Program-made: the position numbers and the translations under genes
Source: an uncultured Ruminococcus sp.
Lineage (GTDB): Bacteria > Bacillota > Clostridia > Oscillospirales > Ruminococcaceae
Direction of reading: 5' to 3'
Assembly: GCA_945876405.1 (NCBI GenBank)
Contig: CAMCOJ010000096.1
Coordinates: 1-7,500, forward strand
Length of the DNA: 7,500 nt
Notes under the pieces: generated by a model
The model's database searches: none
The model's input: only the letters and a program-made list of their open reading frames with translations
What the model was told of the DNA's origin: nothing
In this document: piece after piece, positions 1 through 7,480 of the stretch
Position numbering within the stretch: the first letter of the stretch is position 1
Layout of the letters: each line of letters begins with the position of its first letter

Positions 1-36
1 AAAACTATCCGTAACCTTATCATTACGGATAGTTTT
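1..36. terminator. Bidirectional intrinsic terminator hairpin
   Basis: Bases 1-14 and 23-36 are perfect reverse complements (14-bp stem AAAACTATCCGTAA, 8-nt loop at 15-22). On the plus strand the stem runs into a T tract (33-39), which would end a transcript entering from the left of the window. On the minus strand the stem starts three bases after the stop codon at 40-38, and its 3' arm ends in TTTT at the window edge, so it would also end the c-di-GMP receptor gene. This A-flanked, T-flanked symmetry is typical of a shared terminator between convergent genes. The left-hand gene itself is not visible. Confidence 0.85.
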
Positions 37-37
37 T

Positions 38-3000
38 TTATATTCGTTTAAATTTCTCAGAGTCTTCCATCTGCTCGTCCAGCATCTTTTCAAATTCATC
101 CTCCGGAAGAGGCTTTGAAAAATAATATCCCTGAATATAATCGCAGCCGTGCTCAGTAAGGAAGTCGAGATGTTCTTTGGTTTCAACACCCTCTGCAACC
201 ACCTTCAGTCCGATAAAATGTGCCATATCAATAATTGACGATACTATGCTGTCGGCTTTTTTGCTCTGTCCTATCTTTCTGATAAATCCCATATCTATCT
301 TGAGAATATCAAAGTTAAAGTCCCTCAGTGTACTGAATGACGAATAACCGCTTCCGAAATCATCGATAAGAATCTGCGTTCCCTTTTCACGCATAGTTTC
401 GATAATCTCGTTTTTATTGTCCATGGCATCAGCCCAGGCTGTTTCAGTAATTTCATAGCGCGGGATTATACTGTAGTCAACCATTACCTCTATGTTTTTC
501 ATTACGCCGTCAATTGTGTCTGAAGCATAAAAATCCATTCCCGAAAGATTTACAGAAATCGGAACAATGTTCTTTCCATCCTGCTTTCTCTTCTTAAGGA
601 ATTCAGTTACACAGTCGGATATGTAAAGATCAACTCTTGAAACACTTCCGTTTTCCTCAAGCGCAGGGATAAACATTCCCGGCGGTATAAATGAACCATT
701 GCGTTTCCACCTTACCAGAGCCTCTGCAGATACAATTCTGTGGGTAACTGCATCGAAAATCGGCTGATAAAACGGCTGGAATTCTCCTTCACGAAGGGCT
801 TTTTCAAATCCGCTTACAACAAGTTTACCGGAAAGATATCTCTCCTCTTCAAGATCGCTGAATGCAGCATACGGAACATTATAAAAATCCTTGATTCCCT
901 TAAATGCCATTATCGCATGGTCCACCATATCCGATACCGCTAACTTTTTATTTGTAACATTGTATATACCACAGGTAATAAGCACATCAACTTCTCTGTC
1001 TTCCGATTCAATATGCTGATGTGATATTCTCATAATCTCTTCAGGATTAAAGTTCTCCCTGTGAACAAGCATAATAAAATGATCTGATGCAGGAAATCTT
1101 CCGATTACTACAGGGTTGAGCGATGAACCTCTAAGCATATCTGCATATTCCTTAAGGAACTCGTCACATATTGCCGTACCGAATATCTTATTGATAACCT
1201 TAAACCATTTTATATTTGTAACAAGCACTGCAAATTCATCATTTTCACTGCTGTTTTCAAGAACATAGGAGGCCTGACTTATAAAGCCCTTGTAGTTGCA
1301 CAGTCCTGTCAGAACATCATTTTCCCATACCACTGTCTCATCTGAAACGCAAAGAAGAACTGTTTCCCTTGCACTGTCAATGTACTGAAACTCATACTTC
1401 AGATATATCTTCTCACCTGTTTCAGAAATACCATGAACATAAACAGCGTAAATTTTTTCCTTTTCAAGATATCTGATTATATTTTCTGCGGAAATCTTTT
1501 CAAAAAATTCATCACGTTCATTAATATCTATCAGCTTTTCATATATATCCCTTCGGAAAAAATCATAATCATACAGTATATTTTCCTTTCCAATATCTGT
1601 ATTATTGGAAAGAGATCTTCCTCTTCCTGAATTAATAAAAATAATGGTTGTAAACTTAAACTGTCTTAGCGCAAGGTATGTTCCGACGATATTCTTGTAA
1701 TATTCATCGGAAATATCATTTATCTGAATAACCGCCTCTATATTGTTGTTGACAAGATTTCTGAGCATACTGACATGAAGTTCACGCACCTCCACACTCC
1801 CGTCAGGCATACTGACATTATAGGAACACTTAACATCCTTTTCATTTTCAGCAAAGCATTCCTGAAGTTTGGCTAAATCAAGAATATCTGAAGCACGTTT
1901 TCTCATGGAGTCATCATTTATATCTGAAAGAATAATCTTCCAGCATTCTTCCATTGCACCGGATTCCCTGCAGTTTGATAAGATTTCCTTTTCACTCTCG
2001 CTAAAACCGTAGCATGAAATAACTGAATCAGAAGAAAGACTGACATTAACCATGGAGGAATTTTCAGAAAGTGAAATGAGTATTGAATCCAGTTCTTCCT
2101 TATGTTTCTGCTCCTTGATAAGTAGTTCATGATCCGCCTTTTTTGCAGACTTTCTCATCTCATATCCTATGACAATCATTACCGCGAAAATTATCGTACA
2201 GAACACCATAAGATAAATTTTCATGGCAGATGAAAGCCTGTATGCTTCGCTCTGTATATCATCAAGTACAAATATCCATCCTCTGCCGGCCAGGTAATTA
2301 TAGACAGATACGTATTTTTCACCGTTTTCGGAAGAAGTATATTCAAAAGTACCCGTTTCATCCCGACTACTGGTTTTATATTTTTCACACAGTTCCTGTA
2401 TATACCCGTTCTTAGCAGAAACTGTTATTTTTTCCGAATCATCATTGAATATGTATGTCCCGTCAGCAACATTGACCATGTAATATTCGGCACTGTCAAA
2501 ACCTCTGTTTTCAAAATCGTTCAGTCTCTGAACAAGTCCCGAAGTATAGACACCAAGTCCCACCAGACCAAGCGGATTACCGTTCTCATCAAAAATTCCT
2601 TTGTACATGGAAACTATCTGCTGACCACTTGCCGGAGAAATAATGATACCGGTATCATAAACTCCCTCTCCCGCCTCCGTCAGAGCATTGCGAAGCTGCT
2701 GAAGCGGTCCTTCATCTTTTCTTGTTATCATTCCCACAACGGCAGGATTGGTGTGAGCAAGTACATGGGTGTCCCATTCACTTACATAAATACCTTCAAG
2801 ATTTTCTATCTTTGATGAAAAATCTTCAGTAAACTCCTGAGCAGATTTTATTGCTTTTTCATTTTCAGGCTGCAGAACTGCCCCGATTATCTCCGGACTG
2901 CAGCTGTATATGCTGAGCATCTGCTCAACATTTCCCACATACTCTTCTATCATTTTTGCACGGCTGTCAGATATTGTTTTCATATGCTCAACCGAACTTC

Positions 3001-3112
3001 TGCCTGCCCTTTCCGATACAACAATGGTAACCACAACGGAAAGAACAACCATTATAAAAATCTGAATCGCTATCAAGACATATGCAGTATGTTTTTTTGT
3101 ATTTTTTCTCAT
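38..3112 (-). CDS. Membrane dCache-PAS-GGDEF(degenerate)-EAL receptor, probable c-di-GMP phosphodiesterase
   Basis: The likely role is hydrolysis of c-di-GMP to pGpG at the inner face of the membrane in response to an extracellular ligand. A 1024-residue protein is predicted. Membrane helix 1 is at about residues 10-32. Residues about 35-290 form an extracytoplasmic dCache-like sensor, and helix 2 is at about 298-318. Residues about 345-595 look like two PAS-type domains. The GGDEF domain (about 596-740) begins with an intact DVLTGL motif (599-604), but the active-site motif is ASDHF (675-679), the metal Asp is Asn633, and no RxxD inhibitory site is present; cyclase activity is therefore unlikely. 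The EAL domain (about 770-1015) keeps EALVRW (Glu797), Asn855, Glu887, Asp917-Asp918, Lys938, Glu974, Glu977 and Gln994, the residues known to bind metal and substrate in active EAL enzymes. The ATG start is supported by AGGGG 8 nt upstream (plus-strand 3121-3125). The gene is monocistronic here, divergent from pstS, and followed at once by a terminator. The ligand is unknown. Confidence 0.9.
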   Translation of the reverse strand: MRKNTKKHTAYVLIAIQIFIMVVLSVVVTIVVSERAGRSSVEHMKTISDSRAKMIEEYVGNVEQMLSIYSCSPEIIGAVLQPENEKAIKSAQEFTEDFSSKIENLEGIYVSEWDTHVLAHTNPAVVGMITRKDEGPLQQLRNALTEAGEGVYDTGIIISPASGQQIVSMYKGIFDENGNPLGLVGLGVYTSGLVQRLNDFENRGFDSAEYYMVNVADGTYIFNDDSEKITVSAKNGYIQELCEKYKTSSRDETGTFEYTSSENGEKYVSVYNYLAGRGWIFVLDDIQSEAYRLSSAMKIYLMVFCTIIFAVMIVIGYEMRKSAKKADHELLIKEQKHKEELDSILISLSENSSMVNVSLSSDSVISCYGFSESEKEILSNCRESGAMEECWKIILSDINDDSMRKRASDILDLAKLQECFAENEKDVKCSYNVSMPDGSVEVRELHVSMLRNLVNNNIEAVIQINDISDEYYKNIVGTYLALRQFKFTTIIFINSGRGRSLSNNTDIGKENILYDYDFFRRDIYEKLIDINERDEFFEKISAENIIRYLEKEKIYAVYVHGISETGEKIYLKYEFQYIDSARETVLLCVSDETVVWENDVLTGLCNYKGFISQASYVLENSSENDEFAVLVTNIKWFKVINKIFGTAICDEFLKEYADMLRGSSLNPVVIGRFPASDHFIMLVHRENFNPEEIMRISHQHIESEDREVDVLITCGIYNVTNKKLAVSDMVDHAIMAFKGIKDFYNVPYAAFSDLEEERYLSGKLVVSGFEKALREGEFQPFYQPIFDAVTHRIVSAEALVRWKRNGSFIPPGMFIPALEENGSVSRVDLYISDCVTEFLKKRKQDGKNIVPISVNLSGMDFYASDTIDGVMKNIEVMVDYSIIPRYEITETAWADAMDNKNEIIETMREKGTQILIDDFGSGYSSFSTLRDFNFDILKIDMGFIRKIGQSKKADSIVSSIIDMAHFIGLKVVAEGVETKEHLDFLTEHGCDYIQGYYFSKPLPEDEFEKMLDEQMEDSEKFKRI

Positions 3113-3196
3113 TCATATCACCCCTGTTTTGTCAGAACGACTAACCAGTAATAATCCCTTTTTCACTCGTTCCGTTAACTTAATATATTTATTTAT

Positions 3197-3225
3197 GGTA
3201 TAACATAATCAGACTTTAAATTCAA
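3197..3225 (-). promoter_or_regulatory. Candidate sigma-A promoter for the c-di-GMP receptor gene
   Basis: Read on the minus strand, a -35 element TTGAAT (plus 3220-3225) is followed after 17 bases by TATACC (plus 3197-3202), which is preceded by a TGn extended -10. Transcription would start near 3190, giving a leader of roughly 78 nt before the ATG at 3112. Each hexamer matches the consensus at four of six positions, so the call rests on the exact spacing and the extended -10. I saw no riboswitch fold in the leader. Confidence 0.45.
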
Positions 3226-3232
3226 TATTTTT

Positions 3233-3249
3233 TTAACAAAGATTTGACA
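3233..3249 (+). promoter_or_regulatory. Candidate Pho box: TTAACA-N5-TTGACA direct repeat
   Basis: TTAACA (3233-3238) and TTGACA (3244-3249) lie exactly 11 bp apart in the same orientation. This fits the TT(A/T/C)ACA-type direct repeats bound by Bacillus PhoP and the 11-bp periodicity of PhoB boxes. The next 11-bp register (3255-3260) is weak, and a further TTTACA sits one base out of register at 3267-3272. The pair lies just upstream of the predicted pstS -35 element, the usual place for a Pho activator. The match is by eye only. AT-rich DNA yields such hexamers easily, but the exact spacing ahead of pstS argues for function. Confidence 0.5.
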
Positions 3250-3259
3250 ATTGTATGAT

Positions 3260-3288
3260 TTCACACTTTACATTCCGCATGTTACAAT
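3260..3288 (+). promoter_or_regulatory. Candidate pst operon promoter
   Basis: TTCACA (3260-3265) is separated by 17 bases from TACAAT (3283-3288), each matching five of six consensus bases. The predicted start near 3295 gives a leader of about 42 nt before the pstS ATG. The -35 lies immediately downstream of the Pho-box-like repeat, consistent with an activator that contacts RNA polymerase at phosphate limitation. That mode of control is inferred from known Pho regulons, not shown here. Confidence 0.55.
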
Positions 3289-3336
3289 AATAATGCCGGC
3301 AGATGATAAACAATATTTCTGAAAGGAAGTCTATAA

Positions 3337-4176
3337 ATGAAAACAGGCAGAATATCATGTGTGCTCACCGCACTCGCACTTGCAGCATGCTCCCTTACAG
3401 GCTGTGCAGACAACGAAGGCAGTATCTCCACAGGAAGCACATCAACAGGCACCGTATCCACTGACGGTTCCACATCGATGGAAAAGGTTATCGGATTTCT
3501 CAGCGAAGCCTATATGGATAAAAACTCCGGTGTAAAAGTCACCTACAATCCTACAGGTTCAGGCTCCGGAATTCAGGCCGTGCAGGAAGGCCGGTGCGAT
3601 ATCGGACTTTCAAGCAGAGCACTCAAATCTGAAGAAGCTGAAAATCTTAAGGCCGAAGTTGTCGCAGTTGACGGAATTGCACTGGTAGTAAATCCGAAAA
3701 ACACTGTCTCCGACCTGAGTCTTGAAGAAATTGCCGCCATATACACAGGAAAAATAAAAAACTGGAATGAGGTTGGCGGTTCTGACTCGCCTGTGGTATG
3801 CATAGGAAGAGAAGCTGCATCAGGCACCAGGGACGGTTTCGAATCAATAACCGGTACAGCGGATAAATGCGTATACACACAGGAACTCACTTCAACAGGT
3901 GATGTAATACAGACCGTTGCATCAAACCCAAATGCTGTCGGTTATGCATCCCTCGCCTCCGTAAGTGATTCAGTGTCAGTAGTAAACGTGGAAGGAGTAA
4001 CGCCTTCAGAGAAAACCATACTTGACGGCAGCTATAAAATTCAGCGTGACTTTTTACTTGTAACGAAAAAGGATTCAGAACTTACCGGCACAGCAAAGGA
4101 TTTTTATAACTTCTGCATGAGCAGTGAAGCTGATGAGTTCATCAAAAAGGCAGGTGCAGTTCCGGTTGAAAAGTAA
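3337..4176 (+). CDS. pstS: Phosphate ABC transporter substrate-binding lipoprotein PstS
   Basis: PstS binds inorganic phosphate outside the cytoplasmic membrane and delivers it to the PstC-PstA channel. The 279-residue product has a short lipoprotein signal peptide: basic start, hydrophobic stretch, then lipobox LTGC at 20-23, so Cys23 should be lipidated. A Ser/Thr/Gly-rich linker (28-45) tethers the mature domain. The phosphate-binding loops of the family are visible: GSTSM (44-48), TGSGSG (73-78), DIGLSSR (88-94, with Asp88 at the place of the phosphate-contacting Asp) and the GREAASGTRD loop (157-166), equivalent to the Arg...SerGlyThr loop of E. coli PstS. NAVGYASL (199-206) is a further family motif. 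Length is normal for clostridial PstS. The ATG follows AGGAAG (3324-3329) at a good distance. It is the first gene of the operon, preceded by a candidate Pho box and promoter. Its 3' end overlaps the start of pstC. Confidence 0.96.
   Translation: MKTGRISCVLTALALAACSLTGCADNEGSISTGSTSTGTVSTDGSTSMEKVIGFLSEAYMDKNSGVKVTYNPTGSGSGIQAVQEGRCDIGLSSRALKSEEAENLKAEVVAVDGIALVVNPKNTVSDLSLEEIAAIYTGKIKNWNEVGGSDSPVVCIGREAASGTRDGFESITGTADKCVYTQELTSTGDVIQTVASNPNAVGYASLASVSDSVSVVNVEGVTPSEKTILDGSYKIQRDFLLVTKKDSELTGTAKDFYNFCMSSEADEFIKKAGAVPVEK
4152..4156 (+). promoter_or_regulatory. Possible ribosome binding site deciding the pstC start
   Basis: AGGTG, inside the end of pstS, lies 9 nt before an in-frame TTG at 4166. 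The alternatives GTG 4124, ATG 4133 and GTG 4154 have poorer or badly spaced Shine-Dalgarno matches. This is a weak, non-canonical site, and translation may depend mostly on coupling to pstS. Confidence 0.35.
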
Positions 4177-5083
4177 TGTTATCGAACTTACCGGGAATCA
4201 TTCTGCAGCAAAGCCGAAACAGAAAACGGCAAAAATAATCGAATCCGCAATGAAGACAGTATTTACATTCTGCGGATTTACTGCCGTAGCCTTTGTTCTT
4301 CTGATCAGCGTTTTCCTGATTGTTTCCGGAACACCGGCAATGGCCGAAATCGGCCTTAAGGATTTTCTGTTCGGAACAAAATGGGCCTCAGCTGCCAGTG
4401 AACCTTCATACGGAATTCTTCCGTTTATTCTCTCATCGGTATACGGAACATTCGGTGCTGTTCTTATAGGTGTACCGCCGGGAATTCTCTGCGCTGTATT
4501 TATCGCAAAGATAGCCGGAAAGAAAACATCCTCATTTGTAAACAGTGCAGTAAGCCTTATGGCCGGTATCCCGTCGGTTGTATACGGTCTTGTCGGAATG
4601 ATTATTATCGTACCGGCTGTACGTGAAATCTTCGGTCTGCCGGACGGTGCAAATCTGTTTTCAGCAATAATAGTTCTCGCTGTTATGATTCTCCCTTCAG
4701 TAATCTCCGTTTCTGAAACAGCAATACGTGCTGTACCGAAAGAATACGAAGAAGCTTCTCTCGCACTGGGAGCAACAAAAACGGAAACCATATTCAAAGT
4801 TACTCTTCCGGCTGCAAAAAGCGGTATACTTGCGTCAGTTGTTCTCGGAATCGGTCGTGCCGTAGGAGAAGCAATGGCAGTTATGATGGTTGCCGGAAAC
4901 GTTGCTAATATGCCGGAACTTTTCGGAAGTGTAAGATTTCTCACAACAGCAGTTGCCAGTGAAATGTCCTATTCCTCCGGACTCCAGAGAAAAGCGCTCT
5001 TCTCAGTGGCTCTCGTACTGTTTATTTTCATTCTTGCAATAAATCTGCTGCTTAATCTTGTAGTGAAAAGGAAGAAAAACTGA
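4166..5083 (+). CDS. pstC: Phosphate ABC transporter permease PstC
   Basis: PstC is one of the two membrane subunits that form the phosphate channel with PstA. With the TTG start used here the protein has 305 residues, normal for the family: a polar N-terminal tail, a first membrane helix that begins about 30 residues in, the family segment FLFGTKW, and about five further helices ending in a basic tail. The ABC permease EAA loop is clear (EEASLALGATKTETIFKVTL, then PAAKSG; codons around 4747-4825) and would contact PstB. The start is uncertain. The frame is open back to GTG 4124 and ATG 4133, which would overlap pstS by 44-53 nt. TTG 4166 overlaps it by only 11 nt, has AGGTG upstream, and gives a natural-looking N-terminus (fMet-KSNVIEL). 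The ATG fused to the pstS stop (4176-4178) is out of frame. Reading frame and stop are secure. Confidence 0.94.
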   Translation: MKSNVIELTGNHSAAKPKQKTAKIIESAMKTVFTFCGFTAVAFVLLISVFLIVSGTPAMAEIGLKDFLFGTKWASAASEPSYGILPFILSSVYGTFGAVLIGVPPGILCAVFIAKIAGKKTSSFVNSAVSLMAGIPSVVYGLVGMIIIVPAVREIFGLPDGANLFSAIIVLAVMILPSVISVSETAIRAVPKEYEEASLALGATKTETIFKVTLPAAKSGILASVVLGIGRAVGEAMAVMMVAGNVANMPELFGSVRFLTTAVASEMSYSSGLQRKALFSVALVLFIFILAINLLLNLVVKRKKN

Positions 5084-5084
5084 T

Positions 5085-5945
5085 ATGAACACAAAAATAT
5101 CAAAAGGCAGGATAATCAAATCCACTCTGCTGAACGTCCTCATATGGTCATCTGTCGCCGTAATAGCACTGATTCTCTCAGGAACAGTAGTCTGCATACT
5201 TGCAAAGGGACTTCCGCATATCACCGGAGAACTTGTCACATCAAAACCGAGTCTTCTTAAAGGAACTGTCGGAATCCTTCCGAACATTCTCAATACACTC
5301 TATATAATTTTGATGACTATCATTGTAGTTCTCCCGCTCGGAGTCGGCGCTGCGGTTTATCTTAACGAGTATGCTTCAAATAAAAAAGCAGTACGTATAA
5401 TTGAACTTGCAGCAGAAACTCTTTCAGGTGTTCCGTCAATCATATACGGACTTGTCGGAATGCTTGTATTTGTTCAGTTCTGCTCTCTTGGAACAAGCCT
5501 GATTGCCGGAGCACTTACCCTTGTAATCATGACTCTCCCTACAATAATGCGTACTACACAGGAAAGTCTTAAGACCGTTCCCGACAGTTTCCGTGAAGGT
5601 GCACTTGCCCTCGGAGCAGGAAAGTGGCATATGATAAGGACAACCGTCCTGCCTTCAGCAGTTGACGGAATAGTAACCGGTTGTATTCTGGCAGTCGGAA
5701 GAATAGTCGGAGAAAGTGCAGCCCTCCTGTTCACTGCAGGTATGGCAAATGAAATTCTCGGATTAAACGAAGCAGTTATGCCCGGAAAATCAGGTTCCAC
5801 ACTTACTGTATCGCTGTATATGTACGCCAAGGAACGCGGTGATTTTGATACTGCTTTTGCAATTGCAGCTATTCTGCTGTTCCTTACTCTTGTAATAAAC
5901 ATTTCGGCAAAAACTGCGGCTCAGAAATTAAAGAAGGATATTTGA
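5085..5945 (+). CDS. pstA: Phosphate ABC transporter permease PstA
   Basis: PstA is the second channel subunit of the Pst importer. The 286-residue protein has an N-terminal basic stretch and first helix (about 14-40), then a run of hydrophobic helices. It carries the EAA loop [20 protein letters not shown] followed by PSAVDG (about residues 168-195), the docking site for PstB. The conserved segments [13 protein letters not shown], before the EAA loop, and [15 protein letters not shown], after it, mark it as PstA rather than a generic BPD permease. The ATG lies one base after the pstC stop (TGATATG), with AGGAAG at 5069-5074 as ribosome binding site, so translation is probably coupled. Its sequence is paralogous to PstC, as expected. 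Length is normal and nothing is broken. Confidence 0.96.
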   Translation: MNTKISKGRIIKSTLLNVLIWSSVAVIALILSGTVVCILAKGLPHITGELVTSKPSLLKGTVGILPNILNTLYIILMTIIVVLPLGVGAAVYLNEYASNKKAVRIIELAAETLSGVPSIIYGLVGMLVFVQFCSLGTSLIAGALTLVIMTLPTIMRTTQESLKTVPDSFREGALALGAGKWHMIRTTVLPSAVDGIVTGCILAVGRIVGESAALLFTAGMANEILGLNEAVMPGKSGSTLTVSLYMYAKERGDFDTAFAIAAILLFLTLVINISAKTAAQKLKKDI

Positions 5946-5946
5946 C

Positions 5947-6696
5947 ATGGATATTATAAAAGCTAAAAACGTAAATCTCTGGTACGGAAATTTTCATGCT
6001 CTGAAAAACATAAATCTCTCCCTTCCGGAAAAACAGATAACAGCAATGATAGGACCTTCCGGATGCGGAAAATCAACATTTCTCAAATCCTTAAACCGTA
6101 TGAACGACCTGGTGGAAGGCTGCCGTATTGAAGGAGAAATCACCCTTGGAAACGAAGATATTTACAATAACTTTGATGTAAACATTCTTCGCCGCCGTGT
6201 AGGTATGGTTTTTCAGAAGCCGAATCCTTTCCCTATGAGCATATATGACAATATCGCATACGGTCCGCGAATTCACGGTATAAAAGCTAAATCCACACTT
6301 GATGAGATAGTTGAAACCTCACTCAGAAAAGCAGCAATCTGGGAAGAATGCAAAGACAAGCTTAAGAAGAACGCACTGGGAATGAGCGGCGGACAGCAGC
6401 AGCGTCTCTGTATCGCAAGAGCTCTGGCAGTTGAACCGGAAATTCTGCTTATGGATGAGCCGACTTCAGCGCTTGACCCGATTTCCACTTCTAAAATTGA
6501 AGATCTGGCACTTTCCCTTCGTGACAAATACACTATCATCATGGTAACCCACAATATGCAGCAGGCCGCACGAATTGCTGATAAAACTGCATTTTTCCTG
6601 TTAGGTGAGGTAATCGAGTTTGATGATACGGATAAAATATTCTCCAATCCGGAGGACAAGAGAACTGAAAGCTATATAACAGGAAGGTTCGGATAA
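5947..6696 (+). CDS. pstB: Phosphate ABC transporter ATP-binding protein PstB
   Basis: PstB is the cytoplasmic ATPase that powers phosphate import through PstC-PstA. All nucleotide-binding motifs are intact in the 249-residue protein: Walker [10 protein letters not shown] (36-44), Q-loop Gln90 within the PstB-specific [13 protein letters not shown] segment (90-102), signature MSGGQQQR (146-153), Walker B ILLMDE (166-171), D-loop SALD (174-177) and switch His202. The signature has Met where most family members have Leu, a mild change. The QKPNPFP stretch and the RMNDL segment (51-55) distinguish PstB from other ABC ATPases. The ATG follows the pstA stop by one base (TGACATG), with AAGGA at 5934-5938. 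Confidence 0.97.
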   Translation: MDIIKAKNVNLWYGNFHALKNINLSLPEKQITAMIGPSGCGKSTFLKSLNRMNDLVEGCRIEGEITLGNEDIYNNFDVNILRRRVGMVFQKPNPFPMSIYDNIAYGPRIHGIKAKSTLDEIVETSLRKAAIWEECKDKLKKNALGMSGGQQQRLCIARALAVEPEILLMDEPTSALDPISTSKIEDLALSLRDKYTIIMVTHNMQQAARIADKTAFFLLGEVIEFDDTDKIFSNPEDKRTESYITGRFG

Positions 6697-6697
6697 T

Positions 6698-7342
6698 ATG
6701 AGAGATAAATATGAAGAACAGCTTTTAACGCTGAATACAGAACTTATGAGAATGGGGGCACTGTGTGAAGAAGCCATAAGCTGTGCCGTCAGAAGCCTGA
6801 CAGAAAATGATGGTACAATGAAGCAGAGAGTTTCCGAAACTGAAAAACAGATAGACCACAAAGAGCGTGACATAGAATCTCTCTGTATGAAACTTCTCAT
6901 ACACCAGCAGCCTGTAGCCACAGATTTCAGAATGATAACCTCCGCCCTTAAAATGATTTCTGACATGGAACGAATAGGCGATCAGGCTGAAGACATAGCT
7001 GAAATTGCAGAATACATAAGCGGAATAGACCTGAAATCAAAGGACACACTGAATGAAATGGCTAAAACCGCTGTTGATATGGTTATGAAAAGCATTGAAT
7101 CATATATAGAACAGAGCACAAAGATTGCGTATTCTGTAATTAAAGAAGATGATACTATGGACGAACTGTTTATGAACGCAAAGAAACAGCTTATCTGCGA
7201 AATACAGAATTCCTCATCCGAAAATGCCGAAGCTCTTGTTGATATCCTTATGATTGCCAAATATTTCGAACGAATCGGCGACCATGCTGAAAATATCGCC
7301 GAATGGGTTGTCTATTCACTTACCGGAAAACATGATTTCTGA
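6698..7342 (+). CDS. phoU: Phosphate signalling regulator PhoU
   Basis: PhoU is a cytoplasmic helical protein that links the Pst transporter to the Pho two-component sensor and restrains phosphate uptake when phosphate is plentiful. The 214-residue protein shows the usual tandem repeat of two three-helix PhoU domains. Each carries the family metal-binding motif: MERIGDQAEDIAE (90-102) in the first and FERIGDHAENIAE (190-202) in the second. The QQPVATDFRMI segment (70-80) is another hallmark. The start lies one base after the pstB stop (TAATATG), with AGGAAGG at 6681-6687. It closes the visible operon. No G+C-rich terminator follows, so transcription may continue or end by another route. The PhoR/PhoB partners are not in the window and must lie elsewhere. 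Confidence 0.96.
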   Translation: MRDKYEEQLLTLNTELMRMGALCEEAISCAVRSLTENDGTMKQRVSETEKQIDHKERDIESLCMKLLIHQQPVATDFRMITSALKMISDMERIGDQAEDIAEIAEYISGIDLKSKDTLNEMAKTAVDMVMKSIESYIEQSTKIAYSVIKEDDTMDELFMNAKKQLICEIQNSSSENAEALVDILMIAKYFERIGDHAENIAEWVVYSLTGKHDF

Positions 7343-7395
7343 TTTTTCACTCCGTTTGGTTACTTAGTTTTCAGATCAAAAATTATTCAGGTGTA

Positions 7396-7425
7396 TTGAA
7401 ATTTTTATTATAAATCTGATATAAT
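7396..7425 (+). promoter_or_regulatory. Strong sigma-A promoter for a gene beyond the right edge
   Basis: TTGAAA (7396-7401), an 18-base spacer and a perfect TATAAT (7420-7425) preceded by TGn (7417-7419) make this the best promoter in the window. Transcription should begin near 7432. A new transcription unit therefore starts after phoU. Its leader contains the hairpin at 7448-7480, and GGAGT at 7496-7500 may be the ribosome binding site of a gene whose start lies outside the window. Confidence 0.65.
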
Positions 7426-7447
7426 GAATGTATTGGCGAATTTATTA

Positions 7448-7480
7448 TAGTGAACGAAAAAAATATTTTTTCGTTCACTA
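7448..7480. repeat. 15-bp perfect inverted repeat in the leader after the promoter
   Basis: Arms 7448-7462 (TAGTGAACGAAAAAA) and 7466-7480 are perfect reverse complements around a 3-base centre. The A and T tracts lie inside the stem beside the loop, so this is not a standard intrinsic terminator, where the T tract follows the stem. It lies about 16 bases after the predicted transcription start. It could be an operator for a dimeric repressor, a 5'-stabilising or regulatory RNA hairpin, or a weak terminator-like element behind phoU. The DNA alone does not decide. Confidence 0.6.

Noticed and set aside
3113..3190. c-di-GMP riboswitch in the leader of the EAL gene
   Set aside because: The leader is only about 78 nt and shows none of the conserved GEMM-type sequence blocks.
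3244..3272. TTGACA-N17-TTTACA as the pst promoter
   Set aside because: The -35 is perfect, but the -10 matches only about three of six bases. TTCACA-N17-TACAAT just downstream is better overall, and TTGACA fits better as part of the Pho-box repeat.
4198..4944. A 248-residue minus-strand open frame opposite pstC
   Set aside because: It lies wholly opposite a strongly supported permease gene and its product is a Thr/Ile/Arg-rich antisense translation with no recognisable domain. It looks like a codon-bias shadow, as do the other antisense frames over pstS, pstA, pstB and phoU.
7424..7450. Eight-codon frame MNVLANLL ending at the foot of the hairpin, resembling an attenuator leader peptide
   Set aside because: The ATG overlaps the -10 element of the predicted promoter, so it would not be on that transcript, and there is no Shine-Dalgarno sequence.
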